64,000 bases of DNA from Streptomyces hiroshimensis. Lineage in GTDB: Bacteria > Actinomycetota > Actinomycetes > Streptomycetales > Streptomycetaceae. The stretch spans positions 255,461-319,460 of the forward strand of contig NZ_BMUT01000006.1 in assembly GCF_014650335.1 (NCBI RefSeq), given 5' to 3'. Under the pieces are notes generated by a model. That model was not told where the DNA came from. It did not search any database and saw only the letters and a list, made by a program, of their open reading frames with translations. The translations under genes were made by a program, and so were the position numbers. Positions 8,395 through 15,475 of the stretch are shown in pieces (within the stretch, counting starts at the first letter, position 1; every line of letters begins with the position of its first letter).

Positions 8395-8742
8395 ATGGCT
8401 GAGCAGCCGAGCGGTCCCTACGGGCCGCTGATCCCGATGCCGGAGCTGACGCCTGACGCCCTGCGGGCTGCGGTCGCCAAGATCGCCCCCAGCCGTGTCC
8501 CTGCTCTGACGCGGCACCTGTTCGAGGCCACCACCAACGCTCAGAAGAGCAGCAGTCCGGCCCCATTGCGGGCCTTCGTCCACTCATGGGCCGTCTTCGT
8601 CGCGATCGAACGCCACCCCGAGCGTGCCGCCCGGCTCCATGAGCTGGAGCGGATCGTGGATGCGGGGGAAGCGGACCCCGCCGACGCGCTCGCCGAGATC
8701 CAGGCCATACGTGAGGCGGCCGAGACGGAAGCCGGGCTGTGA
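8395..8742 (+). CDS. Small DUF6247-like protein, possible antitoxin
   Basis: 115 aa, helical, soluble. The middle (LRAAVAKIAPSRVPALTRHL, then FVHSWAVFVAIERHPERAARLHE) resembles the short Streptomyces proteins I know as DUF6247, which sit in front of RelE-like genes; the assignment is from memory and moderate. GGAGGA lies 6 bases before the ATG. The stop overlaps the next start (GTGA at 8739), showing translational coupling to the frameshifted partner. No TM or signal peptide. Confidence 0.7.
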   Translation: MAEQPSGPYGPLIPMPELTPDALRAAVAKIAPSRVPALTRHLFEATTNAQKSSSPAPLRAFVHSWAVFVAIERHPERAARLHELERIVDAGEADPADALAEIQAIREAAETEAGL

Positions 8743-8975
8743 ACGACTGGACCTGGGAGTGGAACCCCGGCCGGTCCCACGTGGCCGGCGGCCTGCCTCC
8801 CGGCGTGGTGGCGGAGGTGGAACGAACTGGCAGCCGAGCTGGCCGCGCTGGGGCGTGACGCGGTGAAGGTCGGACGCCCGGAGGACAAAGAGGGCGGACT
8901 GAGGGAATTCGACATCCTCAGCGGACGCGGATTCTTCTCTTTCCTTGCCGTCCCCCGCCAGCCAAGGCTTATGCG
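8739..8975 (+). pseudogene. Frameshifted RelE-like partner of the upstream small gene
   Basis: Reading from GTG 8739 gives NDWTWEWNPGRSHV...LPPGVVAEVER, then the frame is lost and stops near 8859. From 8827 the next frame continues naturally as LAAELAALGRDAVKVGRPED and EFDILSGRGFFSFL. One extra base near 8824-8826 (AACGAAC context) explains this. The combined product resembles small cytotoxic RelE/ParE-type proteins in length and in the GRPED/GRGFF region. After about 8975 neither frame looks like a normal C-terminus, so the 3' end may also be damaged. A sequencing error is the alternative. Confidence 0.6.
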
Positions 8976-9199
8976 CAAGGTCTCCTTACGCGCCCGCATC
9001 TGTGACGGCAGGAGTACGGCGCCCGGCCTCCCACCGGCCGCACACCTCACCTGTCCCCCGCTGCCAGCTTGTTCTAAGCCGCACCCGAATCACGGAACTC
9101 AGCTCACCCCCGCCGCACCCCCTGCGGGGCAAGTTCGCATGCGGCGGTGCGGGGCGACGACCCGGGCCCGCTGCAGGCGTAGGCCCGGGTCGGCTGCGG

Positions 9200-9844
9200 T
9201 TACCGCTTCTTGGTGGAGGGCTTCTTCTGCTCGTCGAGCTTGCGGGCCTCGTACTGGCCGACCTCGATGAAGTGGCGGAGGTCGGCAGCCGTGCCGCGGA
9301 GGGCCTTGTCGCCCGCGCGCTTGACGGCCTCGCCCGTGCCGGGCTTGCCCATGATGGTGAGGACGGCGACGCGGTCGTCTTCCAGGCGGGCCTGGTACTG
9401 GCCGACTTCGAGGAAGTGGCGGAGGTCGTCGGCGGTGCCGCGGAGGGCCTTGTCGCCGGCGGTCTTGACGGCCCTGCCTGCGTCCGGCTTGCCCATGATG
9501 GTGAGGACGGCGACGCGGTCGTCTTCCAGGCGGGCCTGGTACTGGCCGACTTCGAGGAAGTGGCGGAGGTCGTCGGCGGTGCCGCGGAGGGCCTTGTCGC
9601 CCGCGGTCTTGACGGCCCTGCCCGCGTCCGGCTTGCCCATGATCGTCAGAACCGCGACCCGGAGGTCCTCCTCCGACATGTCGGCGGCCTTGGCGGTCTC
9701 GCCCGCCTTCGCGCCCGTCACCGCCGCGACGGGCGACTTGGCGGCAGCCCCGGTGCCACCGGCGGCGAAGGCCGGCGAGGACAGAAGGACGGCCGGTGCG
9801 ATCGCGGCAGCCACGACAACGGCGGAAACACGAGCCAGTTTCAT
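9200..9844 (-). CDS. Secreted ALF-repeat protein
   Basis: Exported protein of 214 aa. The signal peptide is MKLARVSAVVVAAAIAPAVL, ending near SPAFAAGG. After a 30-residue Ala/Lys linker come three 48-residue repeats (residues 62-109, 110-157, 158-205), each with VAVLTIMGKP...GDKALRGT..DLRHF.EVGQY.AR, the pattern of ALF repeats of actinobacterial secreted proteins. The first two are identical in protein sequence and almost so in DNA. A Lys-rich tail follows. ALF repeats are thought to bind partner proteins or surfaces; no enzyme domain is present here. Confidence 0.85.
   Translation of the reverse strand: MKLARVSAVVVAAAIAPAVLLSSPAFAAGGTGAAAKSPVAAVTGAKAGETAKAADMSEEDLRVAVLTIMGKPDAGRAVKTAGDKALRGTADDLRHFLEVGQYQARLEDDRVAVLTIMGKPDAGRAVKTAGDKALRGTADDLRHFLEVGQYQARLEDDRVAVLTIMGKPGTGEAVKRAGDKALRGTAADLRHFIEVGQYEARKLDEQKKPSTKKR
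9230..9661 (-). repeat. Three 144-bp tandem repeats encoding ALF units
   Basis: Units 9518-9661, 9374-9517 and 9230-9373. The first two differ by only a few bases; the third has diverged by about ten residues. The near identity indicates recent duplication or gene conversion. Confidence 0.85.
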
Positions 9845-9862
9845 GTAGTACCCCCACTTTTC

Positions 9863-9876
9863 ACGATCAAGATCGT
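9863..9876. promoter_or_regulatory. Short palindrome upstream of the ALF gene
   Basis: ACGATC and GATCGT flank a 2-base AA centre, 19 bases before the ALF gene start. Possible operator; AT-rich flanks (CTTTTC, TTAATG) suggest the promoter is here too. Confidence 0.35.
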
Positions 9877-9941
9877 TAATGCCGTCACAGGCTATGCCAG
9901 CCTCCGGGCCCCGGCGGCGTGGGGTCGGCGTCAGAGAAGCG

Positions 9942-11162
9942 TCAAGCTTTACGACGCCCGGTGGCCCCCACGCCCCCGGCCAGCTCGCGCTCCAGGGGTG
10001 TCCGGAAGCGCGGAGTGACCCGTACGGTGCCCAGCCACGCGGACAGGCGGGCGGCCTCCGCGGCGATCGCGGACTCCGCTTCCCGTCCGGTGTCCGCCAG
10101 CAGCCGCCAGACGATCTCGCCGTCCGCCCGCTGCGCCCAGCCGCCGACGATGCGGCCGTTCCACCACACCGTCGGCCCGACGTTCCCGGCCCGGTCGAAG
10201 AGAGCGGGCACGTGGTCGGGGGAGAGGTACCAGTCGCGGCCGCGCCAGCCCATGGCGGTCGGGTCGAGGCCGGGGAGGAGCGCGGCCCACGGCCCGGGGG
10301 CTTCGTCCGCGGCAGGGACGTCGCCGGGCAGGACGTGGCCCGTGGCGCCGTCCGCGAGCTCGACGTCCTCGACGCCCACGTCCGCCAGCGCCTTACGCGT
10401 GTCGCCGAGCGTCCAGCCCGTCCACCACTTCAGATCGGCCTCCGTGGCCGGCCCGTACGCGGCGAGCCAGCGCCGCGCGAGCTCGGCCTTCGCCTCCCGT
10501 ACGTCGATGTCCGGGATCTGCGGGACGAGCGCCCACGGGTAGAGGCTGCTGGTCCACGAGCCGCGCGGCCGGGCGCGCCGCAGATGCCCGTCCGAGGCGA
10601 GCATCCGCAGCACCCGGCTGCCGATGCTCTGCCGGGACTCGTACGGCTTGCCCGGCGACATCAGCAGCGTCTCGCGCAGCGCGGGCACGTCCTTGCCGAG
10701 CTCGGCGGTCGTGGCCTCGCCGCGCGCCGCCAGCGCGTCCAGCACCTCCCGCTCGGTGCGGGCGAGCCGCTGCTCGTCCCAGGGGGCGTGGCCCTCGGAG
10801 TTCTCGCGCAGGTGCTTGAGCAGCGTCGCCCGCTCCCGGAGCGCGATCGCGCGGGTGGTGGAGGAACTCACGTACGGGGCGAGCTCCGTGGTGACGGCGA
10901 AGAGCGTGCGCCGCATGGACAGCAGCTTGACGAGCGTCACGTCCTCGTACAGCGCCCGCTCCACCTCGGCGGGGAAGGGCTCGGCCAGCCGCGCGCACGC
11001 CGACAGGTAGACGGTGGCGGCGTCGGTGGCGTGCAGCCCGACGAGGGCGTCCGCGACCTCTTCGGCGGAGCCGGCCCGGTGGGCGGGGTGGAGGAGGTGA
11101 CGCCGGGCGAGGCGGGCACGGCGCTGGTCGTCGGAGAGTCGGGCGCGGGGGCTGCTGCTCAT
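9942..11162 (-). CDS. Winged-helix DNA-binding domain protein (HTH_42, AlkZ/YcaQ-like)
   Basis: 406 aa. Opening RRARLARRHLLHPAHRAGS then LVGLHATDAATVYLSA fits the winged-helix family that includes the DNA glycosylases AlkZ and YcaQ, which excise alkylated or cross-linked bases. Further family-like stretches: RMLASDGHLRRARPRGSW and WWNGRIVGGWAQRADGEIVW. Catalytic status cannot be judged: I do not see an unambiguous QxQ motif, so it may be a member without glycosylase activity. The ATG is preceded by TACGCT at 6 bases with no SD, so the mRNA is probably leaderless. Confidence 0.82.
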   Translation of the reverse strand: MSSSPRARLSDDQRRARLARRHLLHPAHRAGSAEEVADALVGLHATDAATVYLSACARLAEPFPAEVERALYEDVTLVKLLSMRRTLFAVTTELAPYVSSSTTRAIALRERATLLKHLRENSEGHAPWDEQRLARTEREVLDALAARGEATTAELGKDVPALRETLLMSPGKPYESRQSIGSRVLRMLASDGHLRRARPRGSWTSSLYPWALVPQIPDIDVREAKAELARRWLAAYGPATEADLKWWTGWTLGDTRKALADVGVEDVELADGATGHVLPGDVPAADEAPGPWAALLPGLDPTAMGWRGRDWYLSPDHVPALFDRAGNVGPTVWWNGRIVGGWAQRADGEIVWRLLADTGREAESAIAAEAARLSAWLGTVRVTPRFRTPLERELAGGVGATGRRKA

Positions 11163-11168
11163 GGGGCG

Positions 11169-11174
11169 AGCGTA
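11169..11174 (-). promoter_or_regulatory. -10 hexamer TACGCT for a leaderless transcript
   Basis: On the minus strand TACGCT is followed by six bases and then ATG (11162), placing the likely transcription start at the A of the start codon. The same spacing and the same hexamer occur at 23973 before the aldehyde dehydrogenase. Confidence 0.5.
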
Positions 11175-11310
11175 GGGGGGAACCAGGTCGGATCCTGTCC
11201 TCTAGGGGACGGGGCTCGGGGAGAACCCCGAGGCGGAGTACGGGCTGGTGAGGGCCGGGTCAGGGCGATGCCCGATGCCGCGATGATCTTGCTCCGGAAG
11301 ACTCTCCGGC

Positions 11311-12528
11311 ATGGAAACGCTGAAGAGGAAGTCCGTCGGCCGAGGCGCCCGGTCGGCCGTCGCCCTTGCCGTCGCACTCGCCGCCGCGCTCACCGCAGGG
11401 ACCGCCGGCGTGGCCGGCGCCGCAACGCCGCGGCCGGACAAGAAGGCGCTGGAGGAGTCGATCGCGGGCTTCCCGAACGCGGATGTGAACGGCGCGCTGG
11501 TCCGCGTCGCCGGCCCCGGCGGCCACTGGTGGGGCACCTCCGGCGCGGCCGACAAGGCCACGGGCGCGTCCGTGCGCTCCGACTCCTCCTTCCGCATCGG
11601 CAGCATCACCAAGCTCTTCACCGGCACGGTGCTCCTGCAGCTCGCCGCCGAACGGCAGGTCGACCTGGACGCACCCGTCCGCCGCTACGCCCCCGGCCTC
11701 CTCCCCGACGCCTTCCGCGACGTGAAGGTCGCGCAGCTGCTCGACCACACGAGCGGGCTCCCGACCCCGTCGCCGCTGACCTACGGGGACGGCTCCAACA
11801 GGTGGTTCGTCGAGAACCGCTTCCGGTCGTGGACGCCCACCGAGATCGTCAAGGCGGCCGTGGACGGCAAAGAGCCTGCCTTCCCGCCCGGCAAGGCCCA
11901 GCAGTACAACGGCATCAACACGCACGTGGCCGGGCTGATCATCGAACGCGTCACCGGCCGCACGTACGCCGAGGAGGTGCGCGACCGCATCACCCGCCCC
12001 CTCGGGCTCCGCCACACCTACGTCCCCGCGGCCGACGACGTCACCCTGCCGCAGCCCCACGCCCACGGCTACCGCACGGTGGACGGCTCGCTCGTCGACG
12101 TCACCGAGCAGAGCCCGTCCTCCTGGGCGGAGGGCGGCATGATCTCCACCGCGGCGGATCTGGACCGCTTCATCACGGCGCTCCTCGGCGGGCGGCTCCT
12201 CCCGCCGTCGCAGCAGAGCCGGATCCTCGACCTCCCGGACGTTCCCAACGCCCCCGGCAACCACCACTGCGCGAGCCTGACCGATCCGGCCGACCGCGGA
12301 AAGGCGTGCTTCAGCCGCATCGGCCTCATGCGGACGACGCTCCCCGACGGCACGGTCGTCTGGGGCAAGACGGGCTCCGAGCCGGGGTACACCAACGGAG
12401 TGTTCGTGAAGAGCGACCTGTCGCGGCGGGTGGTGTATTCGCTCAATTACAACAACCCGCCGGGTTCGAGCGAGCTGAAGTACGTCCTGGGGATAGCGAA
12501 GGCGGCGTTCTCGAAGCCCCGGAAATAA
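11311..12528 (+). CDS. Secreted serine hydrolase, class C beta-lactamase/D-Ala-D-Ala carboxypeptidase type
   Basis: Exported penicillin-recognising serine enzyme (peptidase S12). A long signal peptide (RSAVALAVALAAALTAGTAG) ends near residue 40. Ser98 and Lys101 in GSITK are the nucleophile and base; YNGINTH supplies the Tyr-x-Asn motif; WGKTGSEPGY supplies the KTG box. About 405 aa is normal. Such enzymes act on D-amino peptides of peptidoglycan or on esters; beta-lactam hydrolysis is possible but not implied. Followed by a strong terminator. Confidence 0.9.
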   Translation: METLKRKSVGRGARSAVALAVALAAALTAGTAGVAGAATPRPDKKALEESIAGFPNADVNGALVRVAGPGGHWWGTSGAADKATGASVRSDSSFRIGSITKLFTGTVLLQLAAERQVDLDAPVRRYAPGLLPDAFRDVKVAQLLDHTSGLPTPSPLTYGDGSNRWFVENRFRSWTPTEIVKAAVDGKEPAFPPGKAQQYNGINTHVAGLIIERVTGRTYAEEVRDRITRPLGLRHTYVPAADDVTLPQPHAHGYRTVDGSLVDVTEQSPSSWAEGGMISTAADLDRFITALLGGRLLPPSQQSRILDLPDVPNAPGNHHCASLTDPADRGKACFSRIGLMRTTLPDGTVVWGKTGSEPGYTNGVFVKSDLSRRVVYSLNYNNPPGSSELKYVLGIAKAAFSKPRK

Positions 12529-12531
12529 ACG

Positions 12532-12566
12532 AAGAGAGCCGGATGTGCATGACATCCGGCTCTCTT
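12532..12566. terminator. Strong bidirectional terminator between hydrolase and tRNA
   Basis: A 15-bp perfect stem (AAGAGAGCCGGATGT with its complement) closes over the loop GCATG. It lies 4 bases after the hydrolase stop and 9 bases beyond the 3' end of the opposing tRNA, so it can serve both. Confidence 0.85.
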
Positions 12567-12575
12567 ACTGCGATG

Positions 12576-12648
12576 TGCGCTCGGCAGGATTCGAACCTGC
12601 AACCTCTTGATCCGTAGTCAAGTGCTCTATCCGTTAAGCTACGAGCGC
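12576..12648 (-). tRNA. tRNA-Arg (anticodon ACG)
   Basis: 73-base cloverleaf. Acceptor GCGCTCG pairs with CGAGCGC, discriminator A. The D arm contains AGCTTAACGGATAGAGC. The anticodon arm CTTGA-CTACGGA-TCAAG gives ACG, decoding CGU and, after A34 deamination, CGC/CGA. The T arm is GCAGG-TTCGAAT-CCTGC. CCA is not encoded. No integrase or duplicated 3' end was seen nearby. Confidence 0.95.
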
Positions 12649-13294
12649 TCGGCGTCCGAGTGGAAATGGCACCCGTCGGCGTTGCGGGAACAATATTACC
12701 CGACGCGGAGGGGTGCTTTTTACCGCCGCGGTTCCCGCGGTTCCCGCCACGCTCGGTGATGATCTCGCTACGGCGTTCGCCGTAGCTCTCGTACGACAGA
12801 TCATGATGTTGCGGCAGCGATGGTCTGAGCGGTGACGCAGATCGGCAACTCCACGCAGGAAACGGCGGGTTGGGCCCTTTGCCCGCCTGTAATGTCGTCG
12901 CCAGCGCTTCGAGCGCGCCCCCCTTCCAGAGGACCCTTTCGTCGGGGCACTCGCGGGGTGTCCCGATACGGGCTCCCTCCGGTGCGGTCGCCGGCTATCG
13001 GCTGCAGGGAAAGAAGGGGGGCGCCGATGGGGCGTCACCGCAGGAAGCCTCTGCACGAGCGGGTCGCAGCTGTGATCCGGGAGCTGTGGAGGTGGTGCAC
13101 CGGACAATGACCGGTGGTAGCCGCTGGACGGTGGCCGCCAGTCCTCCGAACACCTGAGGACTGACGACCGGAAGCCGTCTACCTGCGGTTGGCCCTCGTT
13201 CACGGATAGCCGCCGTGGCGGGGGCCACTTGCTATGCCCGAAGAAGGGGGGCGCCCCCTTACGGTATCGGCCGAGCCCGCCGTGCGCGACCCTT
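12649..13294. other. Gene-poor spacer with small palindromes
   Basis: I see no convincing gene here on either strand; reading frames exist but have biased composition and no recognisable motifs. The sequence AAGAAGGGGGGCGCC occurs at 13011-13025 and 13241-13255, the second forming a palindrome with CGCCCCCTT; a related inverse string is near 12915. A hairpin CAGTCCTC/GAGGACTG lies at 13139-13163. It may be a decayed gene. Confidence 0.5.
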
Positions 13295-13513
13295 TCAGTC
13301 ATCGCCGTCCGGCGCGCCGAGGGTGCCGCGCCTCAGGGCGCGGGTGAAGGAACGATACGGCTCGGCGGCGACGCGCAGAGTCGGCCCGTCGGGCCGTTTG
13401 GAGTCGCGTATGAGTATGGGGCTGCGTAAGCGTGTGCGGGTGCCCTCCGGGAGGGCGATCTCCACGCAAGTCTCAGCAGAGCCGGAGCTGTAGCTGCTCT
13501 TCTTGAACCTCAC
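13295..13513 (-). CDS. DUF397 domain protein
   Basis: 72 aa. The pattern FKKSSYSSGSAETCVEIALPEG and IRDSKRPDGPTLRV is the DUF397 signature. These small actinobacterial proteins are encoded next to XRE/DUF5753 regulators and behave as partner or toxin-like proteins of the regulator. The GTG start overlaps the regulator's stop (GTGA at 13510-13513), so the two are translationally coupled. The tail RRGTLGAPDGDD is not part of the domain. Confidence 0.9.
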   Translation of the reverse strand: MRFKKSSYSSGSAETCVEIALPEGTRTRLRSPILIRDSKRPDGPTLRVAAEPYRSFTRALRRGTLGAPDGDD

Positions 13514-14358
13514 TGCGTCTCCTTGGCGATCCGTGCGATGAAGTCGCGGGACGCCTCGGGATCCAGTGCTTGGGTGCGCAGGCGATCGAACGCGACGTCG
13601 TAGCGTGCGACCTGGCCGTCTTCCTCAAGGTAGTGGGACGTCGTGAGCGGCTCCACAGCTACGACAGGAGAGCCGACCTCGAAGTGGAAGACCGTGTAGG
13701 CGCCGTCCAGGCCCGTGTGCGTGCCCGCCTTGAACGGAATGACCTGCAGCTCGATATTTGGATTCCGGGAGATGGTGAGCAGCTGCTCAAGCTGCCCGCG
13801 AAGGACGGAAGGTCCGCCCAGCTCCCGCCTGAGGCATGCTTCGTCCAGTACGCACCGCAGTGCGAGTGACGACGAGGTCAAGATCTCCTGGCGCTTCAAG
13901 CGCAGCTCGGTGAAGGCTCTTACCTCACGGGCTGTCTTCCATACGCTGCCGCCATCGATGACCGCATAGGCGTAGTCGGCCGTTTGCAGCACCCCTGGCA
14001 TGACAAGCGCCGCGTAGAGGTCAATGCGGGTGGCGATCTGCTCCATGTCCAAGAAGTCGGCCAAGCGCTCGGGGACGATGTCCTTGTACTGCGCGTAGAT
14101 GTTCTTCCGGCGGCTGTCGTTGGCGAGCTTCGCGATTTCCCTGGTCTCTGCGATGCGTGCCGCTTCAGTGACCCGGTAGGCGGTGAAGAACTTCTCCGGA
14201 TCGGTGTTCTGCCTGCCGTTCTCGACCTTGCTCAGGGTCGGGATGGACATGCCCAACAGCTTCGCGCCCTCGGCGAGGTTGAGACCGGCTCTCACCCTCA
14301 GCGTCTTCAGTGCTGCGCCGAGCCTCCGGCGCAGCAAGGTCGGCGTGATGTCGGCCAA
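13510..14358 (-). CDS. XRE regulator with DUF5753 domain
   Basis: 282 aa. The N-terminal helix-turn-helix (LGAALKTLRVRAGLNLAEGA, MSIPTLSKVENGRQN) is followed by a C-terminal DUF5753 effector domain (ARIDLYAALVMPGVLQTADYA variants, LEQLLTISRNPNIELQVIPF, GSPVVAVEPLT). Such regulators pair with DUF397 proteins and are often developmental or toxin-antitoxin-like in Streptomyces. It is divergent from the small genes leading to the lanthipeptide cluster, so control of that cluster is possible but not shown. Start ATG 14358 has AGGAGG upstream. Confidence 0.92.
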   Translation of the reverse strand: MADITPTLLRRRLGAALKTLRVRAGLNLAEGAKLLGMSIPTLSKVENGRQNTDPEKFFTAYRVTEAARIAETREIAKLANDSRRKNIYAQYKDIVPERLADFLDMEQIATRIDLYAALVMPGVLQTADYAYAVIDGGSVWKTAREVRAFTELRLKRQEILTSSSLALRCVLDEACLRRELGGPSVLRGQLEQLLTISRNPNIELQVIPFKAGTHTGLDGAYTVFHFEVGSPVVAVEPLTTSHYLEEDGQVARYDVAFDRLRTQALDPEASRDFIARIAKETQ

Positions 14359-14517
14359 GTGATCACCTCCTTGCGAGACGACTCTAGCGACAGCAACTTC
14401 CCTGGCTTGTGCGAGCGTTCACTCGATCGTGCCAACCAGCGGTGAAATTTTCACCGCGACTCGCGTCGAGCGACAAGATGTGGCTGCTACCAAGGGCACT
14501 CGGGGAGGCATGAGGCG

Positions 14518-14853
14518 ATGACGTACAGGATCGGCGCGTTCGTGGTGGACACGCGAGAGGGACGGGTCGCGCAGGTGATCGGGGTGGCGGGGAGCCGCGT
14601 CACCCTGCGTCGTCCCGGCGGGGGCCTCGAATGGGAGGTGCCGTTCGCTTCCCTGCGGCTTGCGACGCGGGAGGACCGGGAGGCGGCCGGGTTGTGGCCG
14701 GCCGGGTCGCGGCCCATGTACGGGTGCGGGGACTGCGCGCAGCTGGCGGCTGCCTATAAGGAGGCCGCCGCCGGGGACGATCCGGTCACGACAGGGGACG
14801 CCCTGGTGCTCCAGCGCCGTCACTGGCGGACTGTGCATATGGGGGGTGCGTGA
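14518..14853 (+). CDS. Conserved small Streptomyces protein of unknown function
   Basis: 111 aa. The first 50 residues (YRIGAFVVDTREGRVAQVIG, VTLRRPGGGLEWEVPFASLR) look like a small beta-barrel of SH3 or KOW type. Then comes a CGDC pair within MYGCGDCAQLAAAY that could bind metal or be redox active. No TM or signal peptide. Its stop overlaps the next gene's GTG start, and both point toward the lanthipeptide precursor. No function can be assigned. Confidence 0.75.
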   Translation: MTYRIGAFVVDTREGRVAQVIGVAGSRVTLRRPGGGLEWEVPFASLRLATREDREAAGLWPAGSRPMYGCGDCAQLAAAYKEAAAGDDPVTTGDALVLQRRHWRTVHMGGA

Positions 14854-15080
14854 CCGTGCGGAGAATCTGTACGCACCGCGGGGGCTGGTCGGCCCGCACT
14901 CGGGGCGAGGCCCGCTGCCGCGATTGCGGGACCGTCCGCTTCACCGAGTACGCGGCCCTGAGGCCGCCGGGCCTCCCACACGCCCAGACCCCGCCCCGCC
15001 GTACCGCCCTCGCCGCGGACCGCGCCGCCGCCCGGCGCGTGCCGCTTGTCGCCCGGCGCAGGACCTGGTGGGGGCTGTGA
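14850..15080 (+). CDS. Small Cys-rich protein, DUF6255-like
   Basis: 76 aa, very basic. CTHRGGWSARTRGEARCRDC contains three cysteines in a possible half zinc ribbon, followed by VRFTEYAALRPPGLP and an Arg/Ala tail ending RRRTWWGL. It resembles short proteins annotated in natural-product loci as DUF6255, from memory. It is coupled by a GTGA overlap to the gene before it and ends 95 bases before the lanthipeptide precursor. Role unknown. Confidence 0.7.
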   Translation: MTVRRICTHRGGWSARTRGEARCRDCGTVRFTEYAALRPPGLPHAQTPPRRTALAADRAAARRVPLVARRRTWWGL

Positions 15081-15175
15081 CCGGCTCCCCGGGAACCCCT
15101 CCGCTGGCGTAGTGCAACGGGTGGTGTTTGCCTGAAAGAGGGGTCACTATTCCGCGGACGTAGGAGGCGAGGGCC

Positions 15176-15388
15176 ATGGGCGACACCACAGCTACGGGCC
15201 CGGCGCTGAACCAGCTCAAGGAACATCTGGACCGGGCCTCGAACGCAGTGAACGACGTGCTGGGGCTGCAGAGGCTCACGCCCGGAGCAGCCGAGGATGT
15301 TGCTGCCGCTGGGCAAGGGAGCGGCATAAGCATCGGGTGCAGCAGCTACAGCGTGGGCTGCGGCGGCGGCGGTCGGACGCTCCAGTAA
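15176..15388 (+). CDS. Class III lanthipeptide precursor peptide (LanA)
   Basis: 70 aa with an excellent SD (TAGGAGG, 8 bases). The leader is helical (ALNQLKEHLDRASNAVNDVL) and carries VLGLQ at residues 28-32, matching the hydrophobic-Leu-x-Leu-Gln recognition motif of class III leaders. The C-terminal core holds SGISIGC (49-55) and SSYSVGC (56-62): two abutting SxxSxxC motifs that could each become a labionin or lanthionine. It ends GGGGRTLQ. The next genes encode lyase-kinase and cyclase. No dedicated transporter or protease is adjacent. The leader/core cut is not fixed by sequence. Confidence 0.9.
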   Translation: MGDTTATGPALNQLKEHLDRASNAVNDVLGLQRLTPGAAEDVAAAGQGSGISIGCSSYSVGCGGGGRTLQ

Positions 15389-15425
15389 TAGCAGCGGCCC
15401 GGTGAACGCGGTCAGTCGTCGGACG

Positions 15426-15452
15426 CGCCGAGGCCCTCGCCCGGCCTCGGCG
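15426..15452 (+). terminator. Hairpin between precursor and synthetase genes
   Basis: CGCCGAGGCC and GGCCTCGGCG form a 10-bp stem over a 7-base loop, 37 bases after the precursor stop and 23 before the synthetase. No T-run follows, so it probably attenuates rather than ends transcription, giving more precursor than enzyme. Confidence 0.55.
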
Positions 15453-15475
15453 TACCTAGGTCACCGGCAGGCGTC

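Noticed and set aside
12576..12648. tRNA-Arg as an integration site of a mobile element
   Set aside because: No integrase, no duplicated tRNA 3' end and only ordinary genes on the downstream side.
12832..13110. 92-codon open frame in the spacer after the tRNA
   Set aside because: No SD, biased composition and no recognisable domain.
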